NCBI GenBank assembly: GCA_973895155.1
Contig: OZ316893.1
Span: 11,594,001 to 11,658,000, forward strand
Direction of reading: 5' to 3'
Length of the DNA stretch: 64,000 nucleotides
DNA from: Marsupella aquatica
Taxonomy: Eukaryota > Marchantiophyta
How positions within the stretch are numbered: position 1 is the stretch's first letter; each line of letters starts with the position of its first letter. The notes beneath the pieces are model-generated. The model saw only the letters and a program-made list of their open reading frames with translations, was not told the DNA's origin and ran no database searches. Shown here in pieces: positions 48,601-58,470 of this stretch. Position numbers and translations under genes: made by a program.

Positions 48601-50212
48601 TTCTTTCTCCAGTAGTTTCAGCAGACTCTGCATGCCTGGTTGCTGCATCGGCAAGTCCTCCTTCCTTGGCCTAAACACCTGCTCGATCGTAGGGCTAACA
48701 GGTGGTTGAGGCTTCTTTGCTACCGGCCTCGGTGCTGGAGCTTCCTCGGGTGCCCTTACCTACAGGGGAAGTACTGGGGCAAAAGTCTGACCTCTGGCAT
48801 ACCGGCACAACAACAGCATGTGATAGCCAAGCCGCGACACGCTCCCCATGCCGATTACCTGTTGCTCCTCCTTTAAGATTTTCTTCAATTGGTTGAGGAG
48901 GTACCCGTTGTAGTCCCGGCTTGGGTCTGGCCTCTCTGCCAGATAGACCTGTGCCTTGCCGATCTCTGCCCTCGGCAAGTTACAATGCATGGTCACCCAC
49001 AAGAAGTCGATCATCTCTCCTATGTGCGGGTTGGTGCAGGTGTTCCGAAAGAAGCCATTCTTTGTTGATGGCCCGGGGAACGACCGGAACTCCTTGTCAG
49101 GCAAGGTCTTCCTGGTATCAACTTTGGTCTTATTGCCTATCGGCAAGCCAAACACTTCGGCAATCACTTTGGGAGTAAGATAGAAATCCTTCCCATATAT
49201 CCTCGTGCAATTGGTCTCAGGTTCCCATGACCCCACGAATTCTAATAGGTCTGACTCTGGTACCTCCGGCTTCAGCCATGGTAATCTTACAAAGGCCTCT
49301 AAGCCGGATCCGGCCATGAAGCCTTGGTACTTCTTGGTCTGCATGGTCGTAAAGCATGCATCCTCCTCCCGTGCAAAATGTAGTTGCACCTCCACCGGTA
49401 GGGTTGCCGCCCAGCCCTTCCAGGTGTCATCCCTGGTTGGAATGGCCTTGATGGGATCAACCTCCTCCTCTTCAGCTTCTCCCTGCCTCCTGCTCTGCTG
49501 CTCGGCTGGCTTCTTTGGTGCCGCCGACCTCGTTCTTTTTGCCGGGGTGGCTTCATCGTTGACGGCTCCCTTCCTCTTCATCTCTGCTGCCGTGGAGGTT
49601 TCTCCTAGCACCGTTGCCTGGGTCTACCTTTCCGTGCTACCCTTCAATTCCCAGTGTATGTCGTTGCAGTTCTTGATGGCCTCTCGGATGCCGACGACGC
49701 TGTCTTTGCAAAACAGAAGATCGTCGAGTTGATTGGAAGTAGGAGTCCACAAGAACTCGTCCTTGATGAGTTCGCCTCCTAAGAAAGCCGTCTTCTGCAG
49801 CTCCCACAATCGAGCGAGCTCCTGCCGTTCTTGAGTTGCCCTTTCTGATTCCTCGTCCTCGTAAGTCTTGATGTACTCAGTTGCCCGTTCGAACAGGCAT
49901 CCCTAGAAATGTGCTGCTTGATTGACGTTGCTCATACCCTCCTTAGGTCGATCGTCGGTATCTACTCTCTCCCCGAGTGCTTGCCTAAGCAGCTGTCAGT
50001 AGTTGGCCTCCCGTAGTCGTCTGCCTAGTTCGTGCTCATAAACGAGCCACCATCTCCTGCAAGCGCTCCTTACCCCTGGCCTCGGCCTGGGTTCCATAGT
50101 CGCCCCTAATTGTTTATATTTTCCTTGTTTTGTCCCTATACTAAGGTGTTTCTAGGGTGCATTCCTGCTTTACCCACTTCACTGGCCGAGTGATTCCTGG
50201 CTAGGCATCACA
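45638..50212 (-). mobile_element. 4.6-kb insertion in the Kolobok-like exon, class unresolved
   Basis: Flanked by CATCA on both sides (45633-45637 and 50213-50217). Ends are TGTGGTGC and GCATCACA, an 8-bp imperfect inverted repeat. Removing the element and one CATCA rejoins the host exon in frame (EEDI then TLRTRRQLKYP), which supports both borders. It carries one long ORF on the minus strand. The TG...CA ends and 5-bp duplication recall LTR elements, but no LTR pair could be matched, so it may be a DNA transposon or an LTR-less derivative. The left end also holds an inverted GCGTCCCATG/CATGGGACGC pair (45644-45752). Confidence 0.75.
46555..50097 (-). pseudogene. Long transposon ORF with coiled coils, eight nonsense codons, no frameshift
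   Basis: A single minus-strand frame runs from the ATG at 50097 to the TGA at 46555 (about 1180 codons), broken only by TGA 49996, TAG 49903, TAG 49624, TAG 48760, TAG 48541, TAG 48136, TAG 47626 and TAA 47431. The N-terminal third has a basic linker (KRKGAVNDEATPAKRTRSA), then a domain with YGKDFYLTPKVIAEVFGLPI, HIGEMIDFLWVTMH and EQQVIGMGSVSRLGYHMLLL. This pattern resembles the putative plant transposon proteins of unknown function. The C-terminal half is a long coiled coil (QKELEEARKDLDETQEELEE) and a low-complexity A/E/D tail. No polymerase or integrase motif is seen. Clear plant transposon protein; function unknown. Confidence 0.7.
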
Positions 50213-51071
50213 CATCACATTGCGCACCAGGAGGCAGTTAAAGTATCCAGAACTGACAGAGAAACAACTTGGTGATAAGTTGAAGAGTTGGTTCTACTAT
50301 TGTTGCTGCAATGCAAAAGAAAGGTATGATGGCAACTACGGTATTTAATTGCATTGAAATTAGCTTGAGCAATGAATTTGTTCATCATTTTAACTAAGCT
50401 AACTCTTGAATTATATTGTAATGACTACTTACTAGCAGAGGAAATGATGATGCTACCATGTTGGCTAGGGAGATCATCACAGCAGCTGATCATTGGGCTG
50501 GCAACCATATATGAACCTTGCAAAAGCTTTCTTCCTCGCAAGTGTTGTGAGGAAGGTGCAACTTATATGCCATACTATGCGGCAGGTACAGTGTATTGAT
50601 TATTAAATTTGGTTATGTACTTATGAGATAAATAAGGTGTTTGGATTGTTACCTAATCTGTTGGGATTTCTAATATTTGCAAGTATATGGAATCTTGTGG
50701 ATTTTTCAGGGGGTGCTACTCATAGAGCTTTGAAGCAATGGTTGCAGAAGAACGTCACTGCAGTCAATGTTTGCTTCTATACTAGAGCCCGAGCAAAATT
50801 TTTCAGTGAAACATTTAATGGAAACATCAACAAATATGCTATGAAGAGGATTCATTTTTCCATGACTCATGAGGCCCGCATGGCATGTGTTGCAATGTGC
50901 TGGAATGAAAACATTGGTCGAGAGGTGGTACGAGTTTGAACACGGCAGCCTAGTAATACATGTACCCATCAGCGTACATCAAGGGTTCGTGACCTTGTTC
51001 CTAGAATCATCAGGTGGAAGAAAGTCGTGGGCTGTACCATATTTGGAAGAGGTGTAGACTATGATATGTGA

Positions 51072-51399
51072 TACTTGGTTAGTACATTTATTTTGGCAGG
51101 AAACTTCCACCCTTGTCGTGCATTTGACATTTAGAACATATGTAAGTTGTAGGTTTTACTATATTCATTTGTCATGTTTTCAGTCCCATATATCACCTTG
51201 CCATTTACTTTTGTTTTTGTAATGGAATATATATTTGTAGGATGTGAAAGTTATATTAGGCGCGCTTAGCACCCTCAATGACAGTTGTGAGTATGTCGTT
51301 GTATATCAACTTTGGGAATACATGAACTTTGCAAATATTTTTCATAATTTCACAATACTCCAAAGGGGAATTGAACCCCTTGTGCTGCCATCCAGTAGG
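51072..51399. other. Downstream flank of the Kolobok-like gene
   Basis: AT-rich, no supported feature. The element's right terminus was not located. Confidence 0.4.
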
Positions 51400-51890
51400 A
51401 GTTCCAACCCAAAGGAGGGGGAAGGAGGCACAAGCCAAACAAACACAAAAAAACAAGTAGCACAAATAACCCAGACAATGAAAATACTAGGAAAAAACAA
51501 ATATAGATACATTAAAATAAAAAAACTTTCAAAAACCAAATAACCAGGATGGTGTTTGCTTCGCATTTCCCAAGGAATTTGCAATGCAATTGGGAGAAAG
51601 AAGGAGGCACATGCCAAACAAAGAAAATGAAATAATATAGTAGAACAAAGAAACCCTGGAACAATAAGTAAACATAGATGAAAACATAGTTACATAGCTA
51701 AGAGCACTAGAGGCATACACCAACATCATGTTTGCTTAGAAACTCCCAAGTTATTTATACTTGCGGTTGGGAAAGGAAAGGAGGCACATGTGAAACAAAC
51801 ATGACAAAACCGGTGAAAACAAAGAACCCATGAAAAAATAACTCAAGTGATGACACAACAATGATGAAAAAAAAGAAAAAAAACACAACT
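51400..51890. repeat. About 2.7 tandem copies, period near 178 bp
   Basis: GGAGGCACA(A/T)G(C/T) followed by a (C/G)AAACAAA run recurs near 51424, 51603 and 51781. Each of the last two is preceded by a TGTTTGCTT...TTCCCAAG or similar block. Copies are diverged. The array abuts and may overlap the ORF at 51898. Confidence 0.65.
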
Positions 51891-51897
51891 TAGAAAC

Positions 51898-52197
51898 CTA
51901 GAATCGGAAACCCACATGTTGTTCGCCTGGTAGTTCCCACGTGGACTGCACTGCAGCTATGACTGCTGCTAGGAAGGGTGTTCCATCCCCAAAGCTAGCA
52001 ACATATGCTAGCTTGCGATACACAACATACCCTTGTCTACGAGGAACTGTTTCAGTGTATGCCCATGCGGCACACATATGAAAAGCTTCAGCTGTCGCAG
52101 GGGAAAGAACCTGGGCAAAGTTGAGGTCCCGAAGGTTGTCGTCTATCGCCGTGCAAAAAGTTGGGAACCTAGCAACTATGTCAACATGTCTCAACAA
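51898..52197 (-). CDS. Unidentified ORF or exon, 99 codons
   Basis: Open on the minus strand from the stop-bounded start near 52197 (the first codon is TTG, not ATG) to TAG at 51898. The composition looks protein-like, reading for example RHVDIVARFPTFCTAIDDN and MCAAWAYTETVPRRQ. The rarity of lysine and the lack of an ATG suggest an internal or last exon of a longer gene, or a transposon fragment. I do not recognise it. The last 60 bases resemble the flanking 178-bp tandem repeat. Confidence 0.35.
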   Translation of the reverse strand: MLRHVDIVARFPTFCTAIDDNLRDLNFAQVLSPATAEAFHMCAAWAYTETVPRRQGYVVYRKLAYVASFGDGTPFLAAVIAAVQSTWELPGEQHVGFRF

Positions 52198-52527
52198 TCA
52201 AAAATTTTGACGTCCCGGTGGAGGAATAGGCCATGATAAGTGATATATGTGATCTCCATAGGAGATCAGCTCCGCCGGTCTGTTTTGATGCTCAACGCTC
52301 CTACAAAACATAGGAAATTGAACAAATGTAGTTAGCATCCCTACAAAACTAAGCCAACAATTGTTGTTTGATGGAGGTTATATTTTACACCAAATTGAGG
52401 AAGAACAAACAAGTATTATGCGCGCATGAAGGAAAGTCAATTGTAAAAAAATTCACATATTTTGCTAAGGTAAGCAAACTAAGTATATGCATGCAAACTT
52501 GCCACATAGAAGTGCACACATGGCCAA

Positions 52528-52774
52528 AAAGAAAATGAAGGGTAAGTACCAAGTATCACTCATGCATAATTGAAGGTATTCGGTCAACAAGAAAATGAAG
52601 GGTAAGTACCAAGCAAGTTTCACTCATGCATAATTGAAGGTATTCGGTAAATTAAAAAGAAAATGAAGGGTAAGTACCAAGTTTCACTCTTGCATAATTG
52701 AAGGTATTCGGTCAACAAGAAAATGAAGGGTAAGTACCAAGTTTCACTCATGCATAATTGAAGGTATTCGGTCA
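52528..52774. repeat. Tandem repeat, four copies of about 60-67 bp
   Basis: Units contain AAGAAAATGAAGGGTAAGTA, CCAAG, a CACTC(A/T)TGCATAATTG block and AAGGTATTCGGT. Copies differ by small indels (for example an extra CAAG in the second and an AAATTAAA in its end). Confidence 0.85.
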
Positions 52775-52833
52775 AGAGAGAGTTCAAATTGTAGACTCTG
52801 CATGATTGAATGTACCTGGAATTATTCATGCCG

Positions 52834-53095
52834 ATTGCAAGGGTGATCGAGAAACCAGTCAATAACTCCAGGGCGATTGAGAAACCAGTCAATAACTCCT
52901 AGGGTAAGTCTATTCTGATGTTCCAAGAACAACTGAACTGCACTCGGTCGATGGAAGAACGATTGCAAGGGTGATCGAGAAACCAGTCAATAACTCCAGG
53001 GCGATCAAGAAACCAGTCGATAACTCCTAGGGTAAGTCTATTATGATGTTCCAAGAACAACTGAACTGCACTCGGCCGATGGAAGAACGAAACCA
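52834..53095. repeat. Tandem duplication of about 127 bp with nested half-repeats
   Basis: Two large copies run from GATTGCAAGGGTGATCGAGA to CTCGG(T/C)CGATGGAAGAACGA. Inside each, GCGAT(C/T)(A/G)AGAAACCAGTC followed by AATAACTCC or GATAACTCC occurs twice. Lies directly upstream of the P450 pseudogene. Confidence 0.85.
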
Positions 53096-53450
53096 ACTGC
53101 AAGAACAAATTTCCTCTGCAAAATGTTTTGCGGAGCTAAACTGCAATGTTATGCCGAGCTAAACTACAGAATGGCCGATCGAAGAACAACGAACTGCAAA
53201 ACGGTTGATCAAAGGAACATAGAAAGTTTTCTAGTTACTCGGCCTTGAGCTCATTCAAACCAAGGAACAGAGAAAAGGAGCTCATGTAGTTGAAGCATGC
53301 CCTTCTTATGGGAGTCGTAAACCCAAAAAGTGAGAAGCAGCACAAGCACATAGTTTGGTCGTAAACCGAAAAAGCAATCAAACCAATTATAGAAGTATGT
53401 GAGCTGTGAACGAGCACAATAGGCATGGGCAATAGGCATGGGGAAGGACT

Positions 53451-54857
53451 GTGAGTGTCTGTGGCCACAGTAGCGCTGATTTCATTGAGCTTCATTGGCC
53501 TAATGTAAGCACGTTTCCTGTGGCGGTGGCAATTGTGTTGGGGGCTGCTCTTCTCCTTTTCTTATGGGTGGTCCTGAATTGGGCACTGCGGCAAAGCATT
53601 TACTTGAACTCAAAGGCTAAAATTCCCAGAGGGTCCAATGGGTGGCCCCTGATCGGAGAAATGCTGGCTTTTGCGAATGCCAATCCTATAGAGTTTGCCA
53701 CGCCTCGCCTGAAGAAGTAAGACCATCGTTGCACATTAACTCTTTACTTCTTCATTCCGATAGGCCAATGAATTCACTGAAGGGATTGTGAAGTAGCTCA
53801 TTCATTTTTTGCACTATTTCAAGTCAATAGGTCGGCAAATATTTCTCCAGAAATTTGGGTTGTGGCTGCCGAACAATACCCATCCCTTCGCCAGGGGGTG
53901 TTACTCCTTTTCTCCCACCCTATGATAGTGGGTCTAAAGAGAGTGCACCTTCCAGCTCTAACACAAAAATCCGATACTCTCAAATAGAAGCAAAGAGAGA
54001 TTGGAGATCCAATCCCCCAATGGCCTGTTGCCGTAAGAGCCTAATCCGATACTCTCATTTAGAAGCAAAGAGAGATTGGAGATCCAATCCCCCAATGGCC
54101 TGTTGCCGTAAGAGCCTTCACTTTAGAAGTCATCAGTTTAACATAGTCATTTGAATGTCAGTTGGGCTAAGGTGTGATAAATTCTGAAAGTTTTTGCAAT
54201 TAAATGGATTGCAGGTATGCAGCTGTCTTTAGATCCCATATAGCTAGAGTACCCTCGATTGTAGTCACATCTCCGGATATGCCAAAGTTTGTGTATCCTG
54301 AAAAGAGTCTGTTCCGAGCAAGCTATCCGCGAAACATTGCAACTCTTATCGGCAAAAAATCTCTTTCCAATTGCGACCCTGCGTGGCACCCCTTTTTGAA
54401 GAGAATCGTACACAGTGTTGTTCTTCCACAAACTCTAAAGCGTGAAGTGGGGCATTGTGCTAGACACTCTGAAGTCTTGGAATGGAAGAATAGTTCAGAT
54501 AGCAGTAGAGAGGAAGGAGGTGAGTGCAATCCTGAATTTTCCACACTTAGAATCACGAGCGCAAACTTGAGATCACTGCATTGCTTTTGTTGGCAAGTGA
54601 AAGCTGGAATGGGACTGACCATCAAGAGACATAATGTCTGCCTTGAATGCTTGTCGTAACAGCTACAAAAGCGACGAACATTTCTATTGGCTTTGTCCTA
54701 CATGTCAGAACTACTAAAGGGAGAAAAAGATGTTTCGTTTTGTAGTGTGACGTTCTCGTCAATGCTTATCGAGCACTTTTGAAGGCCTTTTACGCCATCC
54801 CTATCAATCTCCCGGGCTTCACTTGGTGTAAAGCGCACTTGGTATAAAGCTTTGCAG
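53451..54857 (+). pseudogene. Cytochrome P450 fragment, CYP85-clan-like
   Basis: Heme monooxygenase remnant. Exon 1 (about 53451-53716) has a hydrophobic anchor (VAVAIVLGAALLLFLW) and the proline hinge plus GSNGWPLIGEMLAF. Exon 2 (54215-54519) has YAAVFRSHIARVPSIVVTSP, then FRASYPRNIATLIGKKSL and LKRIVHSVVLPQTLKREVG. A third exon (54746-54857) has AYRALLKAFYAIPINLPG. The intron borders and the joining codon (AA|G) are good. Damage: no in-frame ATG; a frameshift near 54450; a 16-bp tandem duplication (54820-54850, CACTTGGTGTAAAGCG twice) that puts a TAA in exon 3. The C-terminal half with the I helix, ExxR and heme Cys motifs is absent. Clan assignment rests on the N-terminal match only. Confidence 0.8.
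53968..54118. repeat. 75-bp tandem duplication in the P450 intron
   Basis: Two nearly identical copies beginning AATCCGATACTCTC and ending GTTGCCGTAAGAGCC, offset by exactly 75 bp, within intron 1. Confidence 0.95.
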
Positions 54858-57124
54858 GTATCACGTCTGTCCAGGAAACGAGCTTGAGAAGCTGAATACC
54901 TCCCTGCTCTGCTGCAATTGACTCTGCAATGGTTTACACATGCAGCATGGGAGGAGGAAAAGCATTTGGACACTGGTGCATCATGGGCGAGAGGACTTGC
55001 CCACCAAGGCTTCTCAAACTCACGCGGCCCTCCGTAAAATGAGTAGAGACACTGTGGGGCAGGTGTAGAGTTGACCGGGCCAAAAAGCGACCTGTTAGAA
55101 ACAATCGGGAATGCCCGGGCCTGAAATAACTCCTATATTAAGCAACCTGGTATAACCAGGTTTTTACAGTGGACAGTGGTGGTTTAAAATAGAATTAAGA
55201 AGGACAGGACAGGACACGTGTGCTCCCATGAGGGCTATAGGGCTTCAAGTTGAAATGCATGAAGCGTCAGTCTGAAAAGTACATAAGTGGAAGAAACTGA
55301 GAGGAAAAACCAAAATATCACCTTTTGAAATGATCTAAAATTTTGGCTAAAAACAGAGCAAGTGGACATTTTCCTTTGGGCCCACTCAAAGTGCCAGACA
55401 AGAAAAACAACAAAATTTAAGATTTGTATTTCTACTTTTAACATCTGGGTATACAAGCAATCAATAAACTTGCATGAAAAGGGAAGGTACAACTCTTGTA
55501 GGTTGTGGGAAGCACACATCCGACCCATTTTGACTTCCATAGATCACTTTTACATAGATCCTCACACTCTCAAAGAACGAAAACCCCAAAACGGGAAAAC
55601 CTCAAAACGGGGAGATAGGATCCCAAAGGCAAAAGATCCAAGAAAGGGGGGAGTGGTGGAGGAGAAGGGAAAGACCACAAGAGGGCCAAAGAGACCCCAC
55701 AAGTCCAAGAGCCCCTAACAAATGCAAGAGAACACAAAGCTATCTAAACATTATAACATATTATTATCCTATCACTTTTCTGCATTATGTTTACAAAACC
55801 AATCTGGGTGGGAACAAACCATGGTACTTCCCTTTGCCCCTCACATTTCTCCTCCATCTTCCCTGACCTCCTCTCTTGTCCTTGCCTCCCTTAGCCCAAG
55901 CCCCACCCTTGCAACCCTCCCGGCCATCACTCACCAACCTGAGAAACAGTCAGCAGCACCGCATGGTCCATGCCATGGCCCAACCCAACCCGACGTGCAA
56001 TGCCATTGACTAGGTTTTGTTTTGACACCACTATTACATCAGCCCCAACATATCTCTTACATCAAGCCCGACATCAACAACATCCTCAAAGACATTTCCC
56101 TCTCCCGCTATTTCTTTCGTCAATGACTTCCTTTGCCTGGAAGACACACCCTTGCATTGATGACACATAAGATATCTCAGCAACTTCCTTACCTCCACAA
56201 CTTACACTTCCTTGCCTTACTTGCAGCTTTGTCTCACCTCGACATTTCCTTTGCAATGCACAGGCATTGGGGTTGTCTAATTACTGAAGTGTGAACAAAA
56301 AGCTAGGGTAAGGGCCAACACCTAGATAGTGACTTTAGGGACAGCTAACATTGGTGAAAAAAACTGAGAATGGGCACAATTTAGAGAGACAATACTCACC
56401 ATCTACTCACAAGTAAAGCTCGGGCATTTAGGGTAGTCAGAATCATGGATCAGGTACATAAAAACGATTCCTCCAAGGCAAAAAATAATAATTAACAAAT
56501 TGCCATAAGAAAATTTTATTTCCTCCATATTCATAAAAAATCAAACCAAGGCAAACTATCATGATAAATGATCAAAGGGAGAGAGTGATGGCATGAGTGT
56601 TTTGTGGGTCCTTTTCAAGGCACTGCTACCCTTCGTATGAGGATTATGCCTATCTTTTGAAGATGAAGTAGCCAGCTAGAGACAATGTTCCTGTCCACTA
56701 CCACTGTTTCATATCTCATTCCTGGAGATGATTTCTCTGGAGCTAGTGGCAGGTGGGCAAGAAGTCTCCAAAGGTCCTTGTTTGACTTGTGCATCCATAT
56801 CACTTTGACAAGATTAATATCATGAAGATTCTCCTTCACTTCTTCCTCTTAAGGAAACCCCCAATCAAACTCACTCTCCTAGCTCCAATCCAGCTCCCTC
56901 CTCCCCCAAATACATTTCCTCCCTCCCCCAAATGCATTTCCTCCTGTCCCTGATCATCTCAGGGGTTAAGTAATTGGCTATTTTGAGATACCTTGTGCTA
57001 TATTAGCCTAATTTTAATAACCTTATATATAATCAATATGTTATAAGGAGTATTTGTTATTTTCACTTTAATTGACTACATTATTTTACAAAAGATATAG
57101 ATATTAGAGGGATATTCTAAATGT
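54858..57124. other. Intergenic, nothing recognised
   Basis: No supported gene. No P450 C-terminal exon (heme-binding FxxGxRxCxG) could be found downstream of the pseudogene. Confidence 0.45.
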
Positions 57125-57362
57125 ACGAGCCCTATGCTCTGGCATTGCATGGCGCAAGGAGGGCCGGCCCATAGGGAGTCGGGCTGGGGCATTTAGGGGG
57201 CAGCGCGGGGAAGCACATATGCGCCAGGGGTGCCCATTTCCTCCATCAACAGCCAGGGAAAACAGCCAAACAAATCCAATGGCTGTGGATCTTTCCTGCC
57301 CAGGAGTTTTTTGTATTGGGACAAAGGACGAAAAAATGTGGGATCCCTTATAATAGTTGTAG
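57125..57362 (-). repeat. Dispersed repeat, copy 2
   Basis: Minus-strand counterpart of 11356-11698 with the same ends (CTACAACTAT and GCATAGGGCTCGT) and the same internal order of conserved blocks. It has only one unit of the ACTCCCTATGGGC(A/C)GG minisatellite. The two copies are 46 kb apart and inverted. Confidence 0.7.
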
Positions 57363-58049
57363 ATAAGCGTACTGTTGCCCACCTTCTTTTTTACCTCCTC
57401 TGCTTTAGAAAACTTTTACAAATATCACTCAAATGTACATATTTTACTTGCATGTGTTTTTTACGGATTTCCACAGTCTACCCCTGGAGCTGACCATTTG
57501 ACAATGCAACCTGTGCATAAGATGGCCATCCTGTCCGGTCCCATGTCCTTATCAACTTCCATCATGTAATGCAAGACCTAAACTTTGTTGGGTTGAATAG
57601 TGTTTGTTATCAAAATTGAGTACACTTAGAGATTGGCTTAGGCCAGCACTGGCCAGACCAGGCCCTCTTTGATCACACATTAACCTCACTAGCTCCCCCT
57701 CCTGTTTGCTATCACCTGACATTAGTCTGTCTCCAGGACCCAAACAGTAGCTAGAGCATATCCAATAGTTTTTTTTTGGCTTTTTCCCAGCCATAACCCC
57801 TTTGCCAAGGTGGCCTGCAGGTTCCAAGCCTCATAATCCCCACCCAGCCGCGCCAAGTCTCAATGTTTCAAAGTTTTGTGTGAAAATAGCATCAGGGGTT
57901 ATATTTGCTAACCCATGGCCTGGTCAAGGCTAGGGCCATGGATGAAATTCCCCAGGACTCACTGCATTCGGAGATCAATTACAGCCCATAATCTACTCCA
58001 GGCCATGAGTTACCCTACACTTTCCCAGCCCCTGTAGAGATGCTCTATA
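57363..58049. other. Intergenic, nothing recognised
   Basis: Spacer, no supported feature. Confidence 0.45.
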
Positions 58050-58316
58050 TTAGTTTTGGATGTTGGTCATGAGTGGTAAACCACCTGTTTACGAGTCTGC
58101 CACTTTAGTTCCGGGAAAACCTGCATGACCCAAACTAGAGCCAAAACTGAGAGGTTTGAGACTCACTACTAGGGCGTCTCAAACCTGAAGGGCCAAAAAA
58201 AGTTCCAAGCCGGCAAGTGTCAGTTTTGGATGTCAACCGTAACCGGTAAAGCAGCTATTTACAAGTCCGCCACCTTACTTCCAGGAAAACCCGGGTGACC
58301 CTGACTAGAGCCATAG
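58050..58316. repeat. Direct repeat, period about 170 bp, partly diverged
   Basis: Two copies start (T/C)AGTTTTGGATGT, contain GGTAAA(C/G)CA(C/G)CT, TTTAC(G/A)AGTC(T/C)GCCAC and a CC(G/A)GGAAAACC, and end ACTAGAGCC. Confidence 0.8.
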
Positions 58317-58340
58317 CCTAACTCTAGTCCAGCCAGTGAC

Positions 58341-58470
58341 CAAGACCAACACCATGGTCACAAACCTGGTACATACAACCAAACCAACACCAACACCTTG
58401 GTCACAAAGCTGGTACCTACAACCAAACCAAGACCAACACCTTGGTCACAAAGCTGGTACATACAACATC
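58341..58470. repeat. Tandem repeat, 44-bp unit, three copies
   Basis: Units contain ACACC(A/T)TGGTCACAAA, (C/G)CTGGTAC, (A/C)TACAACCAAACCAA. The third unit ends early at ACATACAACA. Confidence 0.9.

Larger units (their letters stand above)
36499..51071 (+). pseudogene. Kolobok-like DDE transposase gene, multi-exon, broken by three insertions
   Basis: Exons on the plus strand: possibly 36499-36814, then one ending at 43903 (start unclear), 44074-44196, 44322-44622, 44745-44972, 45119-45637 resuming at 50213-50323, 50439-50584 and 50710-51071. Order of features: acidic N-terminal linker, a Cys/His segment (CVDCRVEGC, then KLKCPTGH), a helical part (AAVLQVWND), then the catalytic core. The core has YVDCHW, GYHGTVPVIDVVT, DRVEAGNSGAIEA, SVRRALQHL, EVVHNDNNTV and DLWHKCKNLLKQF, and late in the protein FFSETFNGNINKYAMKRIHF. 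This order matches the Kolobok-type transposases of animals, with D, D and late E as likely catalytic residues. Damage: TGA before 43903, TAG at 44469, a frameshift near 50508, and TGA at 50937. Introns have good GT-AG borders. Assignment of exon 36499-36814 to this gene is by position only. Confidence 0.7.

Noticed and set aside
46555-50097. TAG read as glutamine, or restored by U-to-C RNA editing
   Set aside because: The host genes in the window end normally at TAG (RPN9) or TAA, and U-to-C editing is known in organelles, not nuclear transposons. C-to-T decay is the simpler explanation.
45638-50212. LTR retrotransposon with intact LTRs
   Set aside because: The two ends were compared in both orientations and share only about 8 bp, and only 115 bp separates the ORF start from the right end.
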